Assembly: GCA_018992685.1 (NCBI GenBank)
Contig: JACVGT010000034.1
Coordinates: forward strand, 1-64,000
Reading direction: 5' to 3'
Source: Theionarchaea archaeon
GTDB taxonomy: Archaea > Methanobacteriota_B > Thermococci > Methanofastidiosales > SZ-28-30
DNA: 64,000 bases
Shown here piece by piece: positions 16,197-24,125 of this stretch. Numbering within the stretch: position 1 is the stretch's first letter; each line of letters begins with the position of its first letter. The notes beneath the pieces were generated by a model that saw nothing but the letters and a program-made list of their open reading frames with translations, was not told the DNA's origin and made no database searches. Position numbers and translations under genes: made by a program.

Positions 16197-17191
16197 AGGT
16201 GGTGGAAGAGACACCTGGAATGACAAGGCTGAATGTCGGGCTCAAGACTGCTCACCTTGGTCCACGAGAATGTGAAAAGCTCCAAAATCTTGATCAAAGA
16301 GTACACACACTGGATATTTACGGAGTTACGATTAATGTCTGCACGAATTCAACCCTCTATTCTGAAGAACTTTCAGGAACCTATGAAAGGTTGATTACCA
16401 GTACATCACAGGACCCCGATGCAGTCATCCGTATTCTCACAGTTCCAGAGGACTTACCTGTTATTCACCAGCTGGGCTATGAGGAGGAGAAAAATGTCCT
16501 CGAATATTCCCATGATGACTCGAGGCTGTATATCATTCCTGAATCGACAGAGCCTGGTAACTTCTTCCTGTCTGTGATGCAGGTTGCTCTTTTCCGCATT
16601 TTGCTGGATCATAACATGTTCTGTGCCCATGCATCTGCTGCATCTCTTGGGAATCATGGGGTCATCTTTTCAGGTGAGTCAAACTCTGGTAAGACCACCC
16701 TGGTCATGGCGTTGCTGGCAGAGGGACACAAGTACTTTTCGGACGACTTTGTTCTCATACATACTGATACCATGATGTTACTGCCCCTGTGTTCTCGATT
16801 GAAGCCACGGGGAAAGACAATCTCGATGTTTCCTGAAATGGAGACAGAAGATGCGAAAATATACATGGAAACAGAAACCCAGGTGAGAAAAATCCTTTCT
16901 GTTGGGCGCACCTTTCCTCATCTTCTGAGCCCCCCCTGTCCCCTGACCCACATCTTTTTTCCAACATTCAATCCAGAAGGGGAGACAGTACTCCAGCCTG
17001 TGTCCCCCTCTGATGGAGTGATAGCCTTTCTGAAATCCTGGATGCTGTACAGGACAGAGCCCACCAGAGTATTTCCCCTGATTTCAAAGATAGTGCGGGC
17101 CTGCAAGACCTATTCACTGGAATATCGAGATGCACGGGAAGCTGTCAAGGACTTGGTCAGAGTCATCTTGGGTGAGGACAGTGTCTCCTGA
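16193..17191 (+). CDS. HprK-like serine kinase of the RiPP locus
   Basis: 332 residues if started at GTG 16193 (GTGA overlap with the preceding ORF). The P-loop GESNSGKTT (residues 161-169) and the following FSDDFVLI (182-189) match the kinase core of HPr kinase/phosphorylase-like proteins. The N-terminal ~140 residues are the extra domain seen in the lasso-peptide-associated kinases. In bacterial lasso clusters such enzymes phosphorylate the C-terminal Ser of the precursor; here the precursor ends in Thr, so the acceptor is unclear. The C-terminus carries a short tail with SLEYRDAREAV. No phosphotransferase system is near, which argues against a true HPr substrate. It overlaps the next gene. 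Confidence 0.8.
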   Translation: MKVVEETPGMTRLNVGLKTAHLGPRECEKLQNLDQRVHTLDIYGVTINVCTNSTLYSEELSGTYERLITSTSQDPDAVIRILTVPEDLPVIHQLGYEEEKNVLEYSHDDSRLYIIPESTEPGNFFLSVMQVALFRILLDHNMFCAHASAASLGNHGVIFSGESNSGKTTLVMALLAEGHKYFSDDFVLIHTDTMMLLPLCSRLKPRGKTISMFPEMETEDAKIYMETETQVRKILSVGRTFPHLLSPPCPLTHIFFPTFNPEGETVLQPVSPSDGVIAFLKSWMLYRTEPTRVFPLISKIVRACKTYSLEYRDAREAVKDLVRVILGEDSVS

Positions 17192-18413
17192 CCTGTATGA
17201 CGTACCGGCTGCAGTCTCAAAAATAGCTCTCTCAGAAGAGGAGCAGGAAGTCATATCGAGGAAGGTGACCTCGTGGAGTACAAGAGCGTGGAATTCTTTA
17301 TTCAAGAGAGCCCAGGAGGAAGTGGTAATTCCTCAGGTCTACAAGAATCTCAGTGATCTGGAGATAAGGCCCCCCATGTGGAATGATGTCAAAGGACTGT
17401 ACTACAACGCCTGGGTCCACAAGCAGAATCTGCTGTCAGAAGCTAAAAAAGTGGGAGACGTACTTTCTCACCAGGGAATTTCATTTCTCTTTCTGAAAGG
17501 GCTGGCTGTCGACAGCCAGTACCAGGGAAGCTGGAGAGCTATGGCAGATATAGATGTACTCGTGAAAGACTTTGAACCTGCACAAAAATCTCTCTCAGGT
17601 ATCGGGTATATTCTCGACGACATGTGGACTGCTGAACAGGGAAGATTCGGGGTGGGGAACTTATACTGCAGAGAACGCAAGACGAAGATTGATCTTCATT
17701 TCGGCGAATATCCTGTACACTCATTGGGAAGTTTTCATCTCCCTGTATGGGAGAGGTGTAGACCAGGAGAACCAGTCACGTCTCTTGAGGACACTCTGCT
17801 GGTGCTTGCAGCTCATGTGTTCAACCACGGGTTTTATCTCATGCGAGACATCAACGATGTATACGTCATTCTCCAGAATGAGCTAGACTGGCAGTATGTA
17901 ACACAAAATGCCAAGGCCTACCACCTGGAAAAGCCGTTATCCATGCTGCTGAAGGCCGCAGCCTCCGTGTATGGTGTCCATATAAACGACGTGTGTAAGA
18001 GCAGGTTTTCACTTCTCTATCAGTATGGCCGCAGAAGGCACACTTTTCAAGGACTGCTCCAGCTGCACCATCTCGTGGTTCTCTCCCACATGAAGAAACT
18101 GGCATCATACCCTGGGTACTGGTGCGCCTCACATCTCACTACCGCACACCACGTTATTGATCCCCCCTGGATAGGAAGGGCTTCTCCCTCCTGGATCAAT
18201 CGGACAGACCGAAAGCGATTGGGTGACATGAGTAAAGAGGTATTTCATTCCATATTCGGTGGTAATACAGCTGCAGAGCAGGGCATGCACTTCATGTGTG
18301 AACAGGGTGGCGTCTATGTAGAAAAACGAGATCTTCAGGAGAAAGACCTGGAGCGAGCAAAAGGAATTATCAGGTCTTCTGCCCTGAAAGTTGATCGAGA
18401 CATATCAATCTGA
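17181..18413 (+). CDS. NTP_transf_5-like nucleotidyltransferase
   Basis: 410 residues from GTG 17181, preceded by GGTGAGG at 4 nt and overlapping the kinase stop by 11 nt; ATG 17130 is in frame but lies deep within the kinase gene. The core LFLKGLAVDSQYQ, then RAMADIDVLVKD (D-x-D metal site), then KIDLHF is the pattern of the uncharacterised nucleotidyltransferase family (NTP_transf_5) that often accompanies HprK-like kinases and PqqD proteins in lasso-type clusters. The third acidic residue is probably the Asp of KIDLHF. It may nucleotidylate the phosphorylated peptide or act on another cluster protein; the substrate is unknown. Confidence 0.8.
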   Translation: MSPDLYDVPAAVSKIALSEEEQEVISRKVTSWSTRAWNSLFKRAQEEVVIPQVYKNLSDLEIRPPMWNDVKGLYYNAWVHKQNLLSEAKKVGDVLSHQGISFLFLKGLAVDSQYQGSWRAMADIDVLVKDFEPAQKSLSGIGYILDDMWTAEQGRFGVGNLYCRERKTKIDLHFGEYPVHSLGSFHLPVWERCRPGEPVTSLEDTLLVLAAHVFNHGFYLMRDINDVYVILQNELDWQYVTQNAKAYHLEKPLSMLLKAAASVYGVHINDVCKSRFSLLYQYGRRRHTFQGLLQLHHLVVLSHMKKLASYPGYWCASHLTTAHHVIDPPWIGRASPSWINRTDRKRLGDMSKEVFHSIFGGNTAAEQGMHFMCEQGGVYVEKRDLQEKDLERAKGIIRSSALKVDRDISI

Positions 18414-18504
18414 GACACAAGGAACTGGGTCCTCAGGAGGACGTAGTAGATAGCGATTCTTCCTTCATCCAAACACACATGCCCCTTTTAGATTGCACCC
18501 AGGT

Positions 18505-19311
18505 TTAAAAGAAAACAAGTTTTCCACTCTTTTTTGCCAAATGTTCAAAGTAACCCAAGACGAACGAACCGAGACAGAATAGCAGTGCGCCCACTATGAG
18601 CTCACGAGCCAGCAGCATGGGTATGGGTGAGAACTCCTCAATCACGGCGAGGCGAGCAGCTTCTATTCCGTGAGTCAGAGGAATTGCTTTTGAGATATAT
18701 TGAAGAGATTGTGGCAGCATACCAACGGGAAACGTCACTCCACAGAAGAACATCGTAGCAGACAGCATCATGCTGACGATGGGATGAGGCTGTCTGTAAT
18801 ACAGAGCCAGACCAGAAAAAAGCAATCCAAATCCCATCATACTGATAACTGATAGAAATGCGATTACGATCATATACAGGGAGCCCAGAACCGACATTCT
18901 GAGGCCAAACAGGGTGACACCATACAGCAACACGATGAAAATCCCGAATATTCCATCTCCTATGTGGATCGCAGATTTTGCAATATTGAGCAGAGGTCTA
19001 TTCACCGGTGTAGAGAAGAGTAGTTCCAGTGTTCCTTCCCTGCGCTCATTGAAAACAAAGAACATGGGCCCCATCAATGTATTGAACGTAGAAACATACA
19101 GCGCATTTCCCACCACCACGAAATTGATGTAGGACTGTGCATCCTGGCCTGTGAGGGCGGCCCCATAGTCAGATATGAGCACAAATGTCAGGACAAGAAA
19201 GAAGGGAACACCGAGCTTCACAACAACAAAATCTGGTGGGTTGATCCAGGTGAAAAGTGCCCTGTAGGTGAAGATTCCTGTTCTGAACACAAATTTCAAT
19301 GTTCTCATCAT
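18505..19311 (-). CDS. ABC-2 type exporter permease
   Basis: 268 residues with GAGGGATC before ATG 19311. Six hydrophobic helices are seen, with the ABC-2 pattern: an early cytoplasmic helix, FNERREGTLELLFSTPVNRP as the coupling loop, and a LTHGIEAARLAV segment before the last helices. It is the third gene of an operon with a second permease and an ATPase. ABC-2 systems export peptides, antibiotics or polysaccharides, so this one is a likely exporter for the peptide of the neighbouring cluster. It could also give self-immunity. Confidence 0.85.
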   Translation of the reverse strand: MMRTLKFVFRTGIFTYRALFTWINPPDFVVVKLGVPFFLVLTFVLISDYGAALTGQDAQSYINFVVVGNALYVSTFNTLMGPMFFVFNERREGTLELLFSTPVNRPLLNIAKSAIHIGDGIFGIFIVLLYGVTLFGLRMSVLGSLYMIVIAFLSVISMMGFGLLFSGLALYYRQPHPIVSMMLSATMFFCGVTFPVGMLPQSLQYISKAIPLTHGIEAARLAVIEEFSPIPMLLARELIVGALLFCLGSFVLGYFEHLAKKSGKLVFF

Positions 19312-19320
19312 TTTGATCCC

Positions 19321-20115
19321 TCAATAGACTGACAGTTTTCCATCTCTGACTGCTATTTTCCTGATGTACCTGTAGAGGACCACGGCAACCACGAAATACA
19401 CTGCTGTCAGGAATGTAACCATAGCTGCGTCCATCCAGAAGACTGAAGATTCCCAGGCGTTTTGTGACACTGATACCCTTACTGCGTCCAGAGCCCACGT
19501 GAGAGAAAGAGAATAGCTGATAGGCCTCACCCAGAAAGGCAAGACAGATATGGGGAACAACAACCCGCCGAGGACATAGATCATGTACTGCATTAAATTC
19601 ATGAAATACGCAACCCTTCTGGTCAGCATATAGGCTGATGCTAAAACAAGCCCGAATACAGACAGTGTCACGATTGTCATGACGAGAGATACAAGAAACA
19701 GTCCGGGGGATTCAATGTGTATGGGAAGTCGTAGGACGAATTTCCCCACAGCCAGAACGGCTGCAACCGAGACCAGGCCAGTTGCAGCAGAAGAAAGGAT
19801 CTTTCCGAAAGAGAATGTGAAGAGAGAAACAGGTGTCAAGAACATCAACTCCAACGTTCCCTGCATCCGTTCTTGAAAAATAGACTTTCCTCCAAAGGAC
19901 AGCACCATGGCCCAGACTCCAATGAATCCACTGCCAAAGACAACATATGTTGCATAGTCCTGGGAGCTTGTACCTACAAATCTGTAGAGCATTATTACCA
20001 CAAAGGCAACAAACACGGGCTCTACAAACGCATGTATCCCCCACAGGATGTCTGCCCGTTCGTGTTGCAGTTGAGAAATGAACCCACGTCTCAGTGAAAT
20101 CCAGTATGGGTTCAT
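19321..20115 (-). CDS. ABC-2 type exporter permease
   Basis: 264 residues, ATG 20115 with GAGGTCATAGA upstream, which overlaps the end region of the ATPase gene by position (stop at 20117). Six membrane helices are visible. The coupling loop FQERMQGTLELMFLTPVSL is the same type as in the partner permease, so the two likely form a heterodimer. Its stop is 9 nt before the next start. Its place between ATPase and second permease fits a DrrAB-like or Nod-factor-like exporter. Confidence 0.85.
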   Translation of the reverse strand: MNPYWISLRRGFISQLQHERADILWGIHAFVEPVFVAFVVIMLYRFVGTSSQDYATYVVFGSGFIGVWAMVLSFGGKSIFQERMQGTLELMFLTPVSLFTFSFGKILSSAATGLVSVAAVLAVGKFVLRLPIHIESPGLFLVSLVMTIVTLSVFGLVLASAYMLTRRVAYFMNLMQYMIYVLGGLLFPISVLPFWVRPISYSLSLTWALDAVRVSVSQNAWESSVFWMDAAMVTFLTAVYFVVAVVLYRYIRKIAVRDGKLSVY

Positions 20116-20116
20116 T

Positions 20117-21103
20117 CTATGACCTCGTCAGTTCCAAGAATACATCTTCGAGCGTGGGGGACCCCTGTTCCACAGAGATGATTTCATGCGTTTTTTCCAG
20201 CAAAGAAACAATATCCTCCACACACACTTTGTCCTGATCAAGCCCAACCTTGAGTTTAGTTGTATTATCCTGTATTCCTGATTCTACATAGTGTACGCCC
20301 TTTCTACTGGTTAATACATGCTCAACCTGAGGAACAACTCCCCTCAGCAGGATGGTGACGGGTGTGACTGTGCCGAATTGCCGTTTTAGGTTCTCGGGGG
20401 TGTCATTGGCTATCAACGTACCCCTGTGAATGATGGCAACACGATCACAGAGCTCGTCTGCTTCAAACATGTAGTGGGTTGTAAGAAAGACAGTCTTTTT
20501 TTCTCGTGTGCACAAATTCCTGATAGTCTTTCGCAGCTCATGGGCAATGGTGGGGTCGAGTCCAAGTGTCGGTTCATCCAAGAAGAGTATGTCAGGATCA
20601 TGGACCAGACCTCGTGCCAGGTGGAGACGTTGCTTCATTCCTTTTGAATATGTTTCCACCTTGCTGTCCGCTCTGTCAGCAATCCCCACGAGTTCCAGGA
20701 GCATGTCAATTCTGTCCATCCGCTCAGAAGAGTCGAGTCCGTAGAGTTCGGCAAATATACGCATATTGTCTCTCCCACTCAGTCTCCAGTAAAGTCCTCG
20801 TTCCCCCCCGAATACCACACTGATCCGTTTCCTCACTTCGTTTGGAGCCTTCAGAATATCATTACCAAGGATGGTAGCGGTTCCTTTGGTAGGCAATAGG
20901 AGTGTGGACAGCATCTTGATCGTAGTAGTCTTTCCCGCCCCATTTGGCCCCAAGAATCCAAAAAGCTCGCCACGATGTACCGAAATATTCAGGTTGTCGA
21001 CAGCTACAATGATTCTGCTTCCTTCACCTCTAATTCTTTTGAAAAAGGAGGGGTATTCTATATATTCTCTTGAAATATCGTAAGTCTTGATTACTGATTC
21101 CAT
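20117..21103 (-). CDS. ABC exporter ATPase
   Basis: 328 residues from ATG 21103, which follows GGAGATGAG; the frame is open further up, but the TATA box at 21157-21168 rules out those starts. Walker A is GPNGAGKTT (residues 52-60), the signature is YSKGMKQR, and Walker B is ILFLDEPTLGLDP followed by the switch H of TTHYMFEADELCDR. The C-terminal ~90 residues match the DrrA/NatA-type regulatory extension. It powers the two ABC-2 permeases downstream. The long N-terminal insert YIEYPSFFKRIRGEGSR before Walker A is typical of NatA-like ATPases. Confidence 0.92.
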   Translation of the reverse strand: MESVIKTYDISREYIEYPSFFKRIRGEGSRIIVAVDNLNISVHRGELFGFLGPNGAGKTTTIKMLSTLLLPTKGTATILGNDILKAPNEVRKRISVVFGGERGLYWRLSGRDNMRIFAELYGLDSSERMDRIDMLLELVGIADRADSKVETYSKGMKQRLHLARGLVHDPDILFLDEPTLGLDPTIAHELRKTIRNLCTREKKTVFLTTHYMFEADELCDRVAIIHRGTLIANDTPENLKRQFGTVTPVTILLRGVVPQVEHVLTSRKGVHYVESGIQDNTTKLKVGLDQDKVCVEDIVSLLEKTHEIISVEQGSPTLEDVFLELTRS

Positions 21104-21156
21104 GAATCTCATCTCCGATGGCATGCTACGAGATAAATATGTTTTCCTTCGACAAG

Positions 21157-21168
21157 AATATTTAAATT
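21157..21168 (-). promoter_or_regulatory. TATA box for the ABC exporter operon
   Basis: An AT-rich AATTTAAATATT-type element on the minus strand is 54-65 nt before ATG 21103. It leaves a ~25-nt leader holding GGAGATGAG. Confidence 0.55.
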
Positions 21169-21668
21169 TTTCGGTGGTTATGGTCCTGGATTTCCTGAAT
21201 TGACAAAGAAATCCCGGAACGCCCATTGAAAAGAAAGAAGCTTTGTGGAGAGAGGTAGAACCCACTGCTCTAGGAGAGCTCAGGGGGCTGTATACGTGTA
21301 GTTGATAGTCCATGAGATGTGTTACAAGAAGTTAGTGTGAAGAATACAGTGCCGTTTTTAATCGTTCTGCAAAATAAAACTCCAATTATGTCTTGGCTTT
21401 CGGGATACGGGAATACTTGAACTCAGAAGCGAAAACCTTTAAATATTCTCGATCAACTCTCCCGCGGTGATCACATAAGACCATCAGTTTTCGCTCTTGA
21501 ACAGTGGACGCACAGAATGCAGAACCCCGGTTTCAAGAACCCTATCAAGGAAATAAGACATGAAAGAAGGAGGCACACTCCAGCTGAAAGTGCTTTTCTT
21601 TCAATTGATTTGCCAGTTCTCTTCCAGAACTCCTCCATACCCGATGCTTGGACTTCTGAGGTGAATCT
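21169..21668. other. Long intergenic region with a possible 51-codon ORF
   Basis: This is a 500-nt spacer between the divergent exporter operon and the PAS/GAF gene. A second TATA-like box CCTTTAAATATT lies at about 21437-21448 on the plus strand. A 51-codon frame begins at ATG 21517 (MQNPGFKNPIKE...) and its TGA (21670-21672) overlaps the GTG start of the PAS gene. It could be a leader peptide or chance; it has no ribosome site and no homology I recognise. Otherwise nothing is supported. Confidence 0.3.
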
Positions 21669-23279
21669 GTGAAAGGAAGATTCTCCGCAGAGAACAGACA
21701 GTGTCGAGCCCTCTTCGAATTAGCATCTGATGCTGTATTCATCTCAAGCCTGGAAGGAGAATATCTTGAGGTCAATGAAAGAGCGTTGGAAATGCTTGGA
21801 TACAAAATCCATGAACTAGTAGGGAAATCCTGCAAAGATATTGTCCTCTCATGTGAATGCCCCGATGAACTACAGAAACGGGAAGTTCTGCTTGCAGGAG
21901 GGAACCTACCCGTATACCAGAGGACGTTTGTCCGCAAGGATGGGGGTGAAATTCCTGCAGAGGTCACAGCTGCCCTGGTTTGCGATGAAGAAGGGAATCC
22001 CTTGTATATTCACAGTATTGTGCGGGACATTTCTGAACGCAAGAACACAGAATTAGCCTTGGAAGAGAGTCAGAGGAAATTCAGACTGTTTTTTGAAAGC
22101 GATTCCGTGTACTCTTACCTCATTTCCCCAGAAGGGCATGTACTGGACATCAACCTGAGCGCTCTGATTACACTGGGGTTCAAGAAGGAAGAGCTTATTG
22201 GAGCATCCTTGATTGAGACAGTCTACTCACCGTCTTCGCGAAAAAAAGCTGGAGAACTGTTCAAGAGACGGAAAGAGGCAGGAAAGGCCAAAAATGAGGA
22301 ATTGAATATAATCACCAAGAATGGAGACGAAAGAACTGTCTTTTCGCGTGTTGATTCGGTGACAACTTCCAACGGTGAAGTGCTCTCATTTATTCTAATC
22401 CAGAGGGACATTACGGAGAAGAAAAGAATTGAAGAGAAGCTCTTCACAATATGCAAACTTTCCAATAAGATGACGTTATCCTTGGATTTTGATGAAATAA
22501 TAAGTACAGCCCTGTACATTGCCAGAAGAGTCATTGAGTTGCGCACAGCTGGCATTACGCTCATTGACGAGGAAAAAAATGAACTCTACATCGCTGGATC
22601 CTATAACGTTGACAGGAGAGTTGACGATCTGAGGTTCCCCCTGAAAAGCGAGGTTGGGATTACAGCGCACGTCGCTAGAACGGGTGAACCATACTACTCC
22701 CCCGATGTCTCAAGGGACACGTTATACCTCAAGGTGACACCAAACATCAGGTCTGAGCTCGCCGTTCCTCTCAAGATAGGAACCAGGGTCTTGGGCGTTT
22801 TTGACGCAGAAAGTACAGAACCAGATGCTTTTTCTGATTCAGACTTTCTCCTGTTGAGCATCCTTGCTTCCCAGACTGCTGGTGCATTGCAGAACTACAG
22901 CCTTTTTAAAGAGGTGTCCGATTTGAAAGATTTTAATGAAAGCATAGTCAAGAATATTGAGGAGGGCATCTTGATAGAGGACAGCAGGGGATTTGTAACC
23001 TTTGTGAATAAAGCATTTGAAGACATGATGGGACGTGTCAGTGAAGAAATTGTGGGAAAGCACTGGAAAGAACTTCCTCCCAAAGAACTGGTGCCCCGAA
23101 TAGAGGACGAAATCGAGAGAGCACCGAAAGGGATCAAGAGACGATATGAAAGTGAAATTGTGAGAAAAGACGGGGAACGGACGCTGGTGGCCATAACGGC
23201 AATACCTCTCTTTGATGATGGAGGATTCAGGGGAGTGTTATCATTCTTTAAGGACCTGGGGAAGAGGAACGAATCCTGA
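21669..23279 (+). CDS. PAS-PAS-GAF-PAS sensory protein without output domain
   Basis: 536 residues from GTG 21669, with TGAGGTGA just upstream. Domain order: PAS (~10-120, ELASDAVFISSLEGEYLEVN), PAS (~130-255, FESDSVYSYLISPEGHVLDIN), GAF (~270-410, with KIGTRVLGVFDAES), PAS (~425-530). Each PAS ends in a DISERK or DITEKK-like PAC signal. There is no histidine kinase, cyclase or DNA-binding domain, and no Cys/His cofactor motif that I can see. Archaeal proteins of this kind are thought to signal through partner kinases. It follows the exporter operon divergently; no regulator lies adjacent. A methyltransferase follows convergently. Confidence 0.85.
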   Translation: MKGRFSAENRQCRALFELASDAVFISSLEGEYLEVNERALEMLGYKIHELVGKSCKDIVLSCECPDELQKREVLLAGGNLPVYQRTFVRKDGGEIPAEVTAALVCDEEGNPLYIHSIVRDISERKNTELALEESQRKFRLFFESDSVYSYLISPEGHVLDINLSALITLGFKKEELIGASLIETVYSPSSRKKAGELFKRRKEAGKAKNEELNIITKNGDERTVFSRVDSVTTSNGEVLSFILIQRDITEKKRIEEKLFTICKLSNKMTLSLDFDEIISTALYIARRVIELRTAGITLIDEEKNELYIAGSYNVDRRVDDLRFPLKSEVGITAHVARTGEPYYSPDVSRDTLYLKVTPNIRSELAVPLKIGTRVLGVFDAESTEPDAFSDSDFLLLSILASQTAGALQNYSLFKEVSDLKDFNESIVKNIEEGILIEDSRGFVTFVNKAFEDMMGRVSEEIVGKHWKELPPKELVPRIEDEIERAPKGIKRRYESEIVRKDGERTLVAITAIPLFDDGGFRGVLSFFKDLGKRNES

Positions 23280-23327
23280 CGTGTTCTATTGGTGCTTTCA
23301 GCAGTGCGTCCCAATGACTTTCCCTTT

Positions 23328-23942
23328 CTAGGGTTTTCTTGCTGTCAGTGAAAAATGATTTGCTCTGTCAATATGAAGGTCAACGATGCAAAACCCTTCA
23401 AACAGTGAGAGAAGTTCCTCTTTCTTGAAATAATGATGTGGAAATCCTTTTTCGCAGCCATCTAGTGGTACGAACGTATTGGGTTCGATTTCCTCTTGGC
23501 CCGTGCTGGGTTCATTCTTGGACACAGGCACTGTAACCCATATGAGTCCCCCCACTCTGAGAACACGAGTAATCTCCTGGACGGTCTTCCTGATATCTCT
23601 AACCCTGTTGTGATGGATTACCTGTATGCTTATGACTGCATCAAAGTACGCATCATCATATGGCAACGTGGCCATATCATGAAGGGTTACATGTGCTGTC
23701 AGCTTTTGTTCCCCAAGAATTCTAATAGTATGTCCGAGGGCGGTAGGTGATGAATCCAGCCCATAGACATCGAACCCCTTTCGGGCAAGATAAACGACAT
23801 GTCTCCCCGCCCCGCTTCCCAAGTCCAGGATGCGGTTTACCCTTTCTTCTGTGAACATACCAGCAATCACATCAATTCCAACATGAGGTTCCAGGGACAA
23901 AAACTCACCCCTCTTGTAGATTTCTTCCCAGACATTCTTCAT
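23328..23942 (-). CDS. Class I SAM-dependent methyltransferase
   Basis: 204 residues from ATG 23942. AdoMet motif I is LDLGSGAGRHV (residues ~39-49), followed by GLDSSPTAL (motif II) and the motif IV region YFDAVISIQVIHH. The size and the RGEFLSLEPHVG start resemble TehB/UbiE-type small-molecule methyltransferases. The substrate is unknown. A degraded relative lies at 2340-2586, sharing the VPVSK and EEIE segments. The TATA box lies at 23962-23972, giving an almost leaderless transcript. It is convergent with the PAS/GAF gene. Confidence 0.85.
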   Translation of the reverse strand: MKNVWEEIYKRGEFLSLEPHVGIDVIAGMFTEERVNRILDLGSGAGRHVVYLARKGFDVYGLDSSPTALGHTIRILGEQKLTAHVTLHDMATLPYDDAYFDAVISIQVIHHNRVRDIRKTVQEITRVLRVGGLIWVTVPVSKNEPSTGQEEIEPNTFVPLDGCEKGFPHHYFKKEELLSLFEGFCIVDLHIDRANHFSLTARKP

Positions 23943-23961
23943 ACGAATTCTTTTTCCCAGC

Positions 23962-23972
23962 TCTTATAAAGG
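23962..23972 (-). promoter_or_regulatory. TATA box for the methyltransferase gene
   Basis: CCTTTATAAGA on the minus strand is 20-30 nt before ATG 23942, the distance expected for a leaderless transcript. Confidence 0.6.
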
Positions 23973-24125
23973 GTTTTGATGAGATCTATTCTCGTAGGGT
24001 GAGGCTTTGTACTTCGTTTTCGGAAAGAAGTCATCTCTTGGAATTGGAACAGTCTTCATGCACGGCCAAGATCTGCTGCAAAGCTAGTAGAAATGTTTTT
24101 ATGATATCTCTCGATATTTGTCATC

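Noticed and set aside
9165..21103. Classical lasso-peptide cluster
   Set aside because: A lasso cyclase (asparagine-synthetase-like) is not encoded here, and radical SAM/SPASM enzymes are not typical of lasso systems. Only the accessory kinase, NTase and peptidase types are shared.
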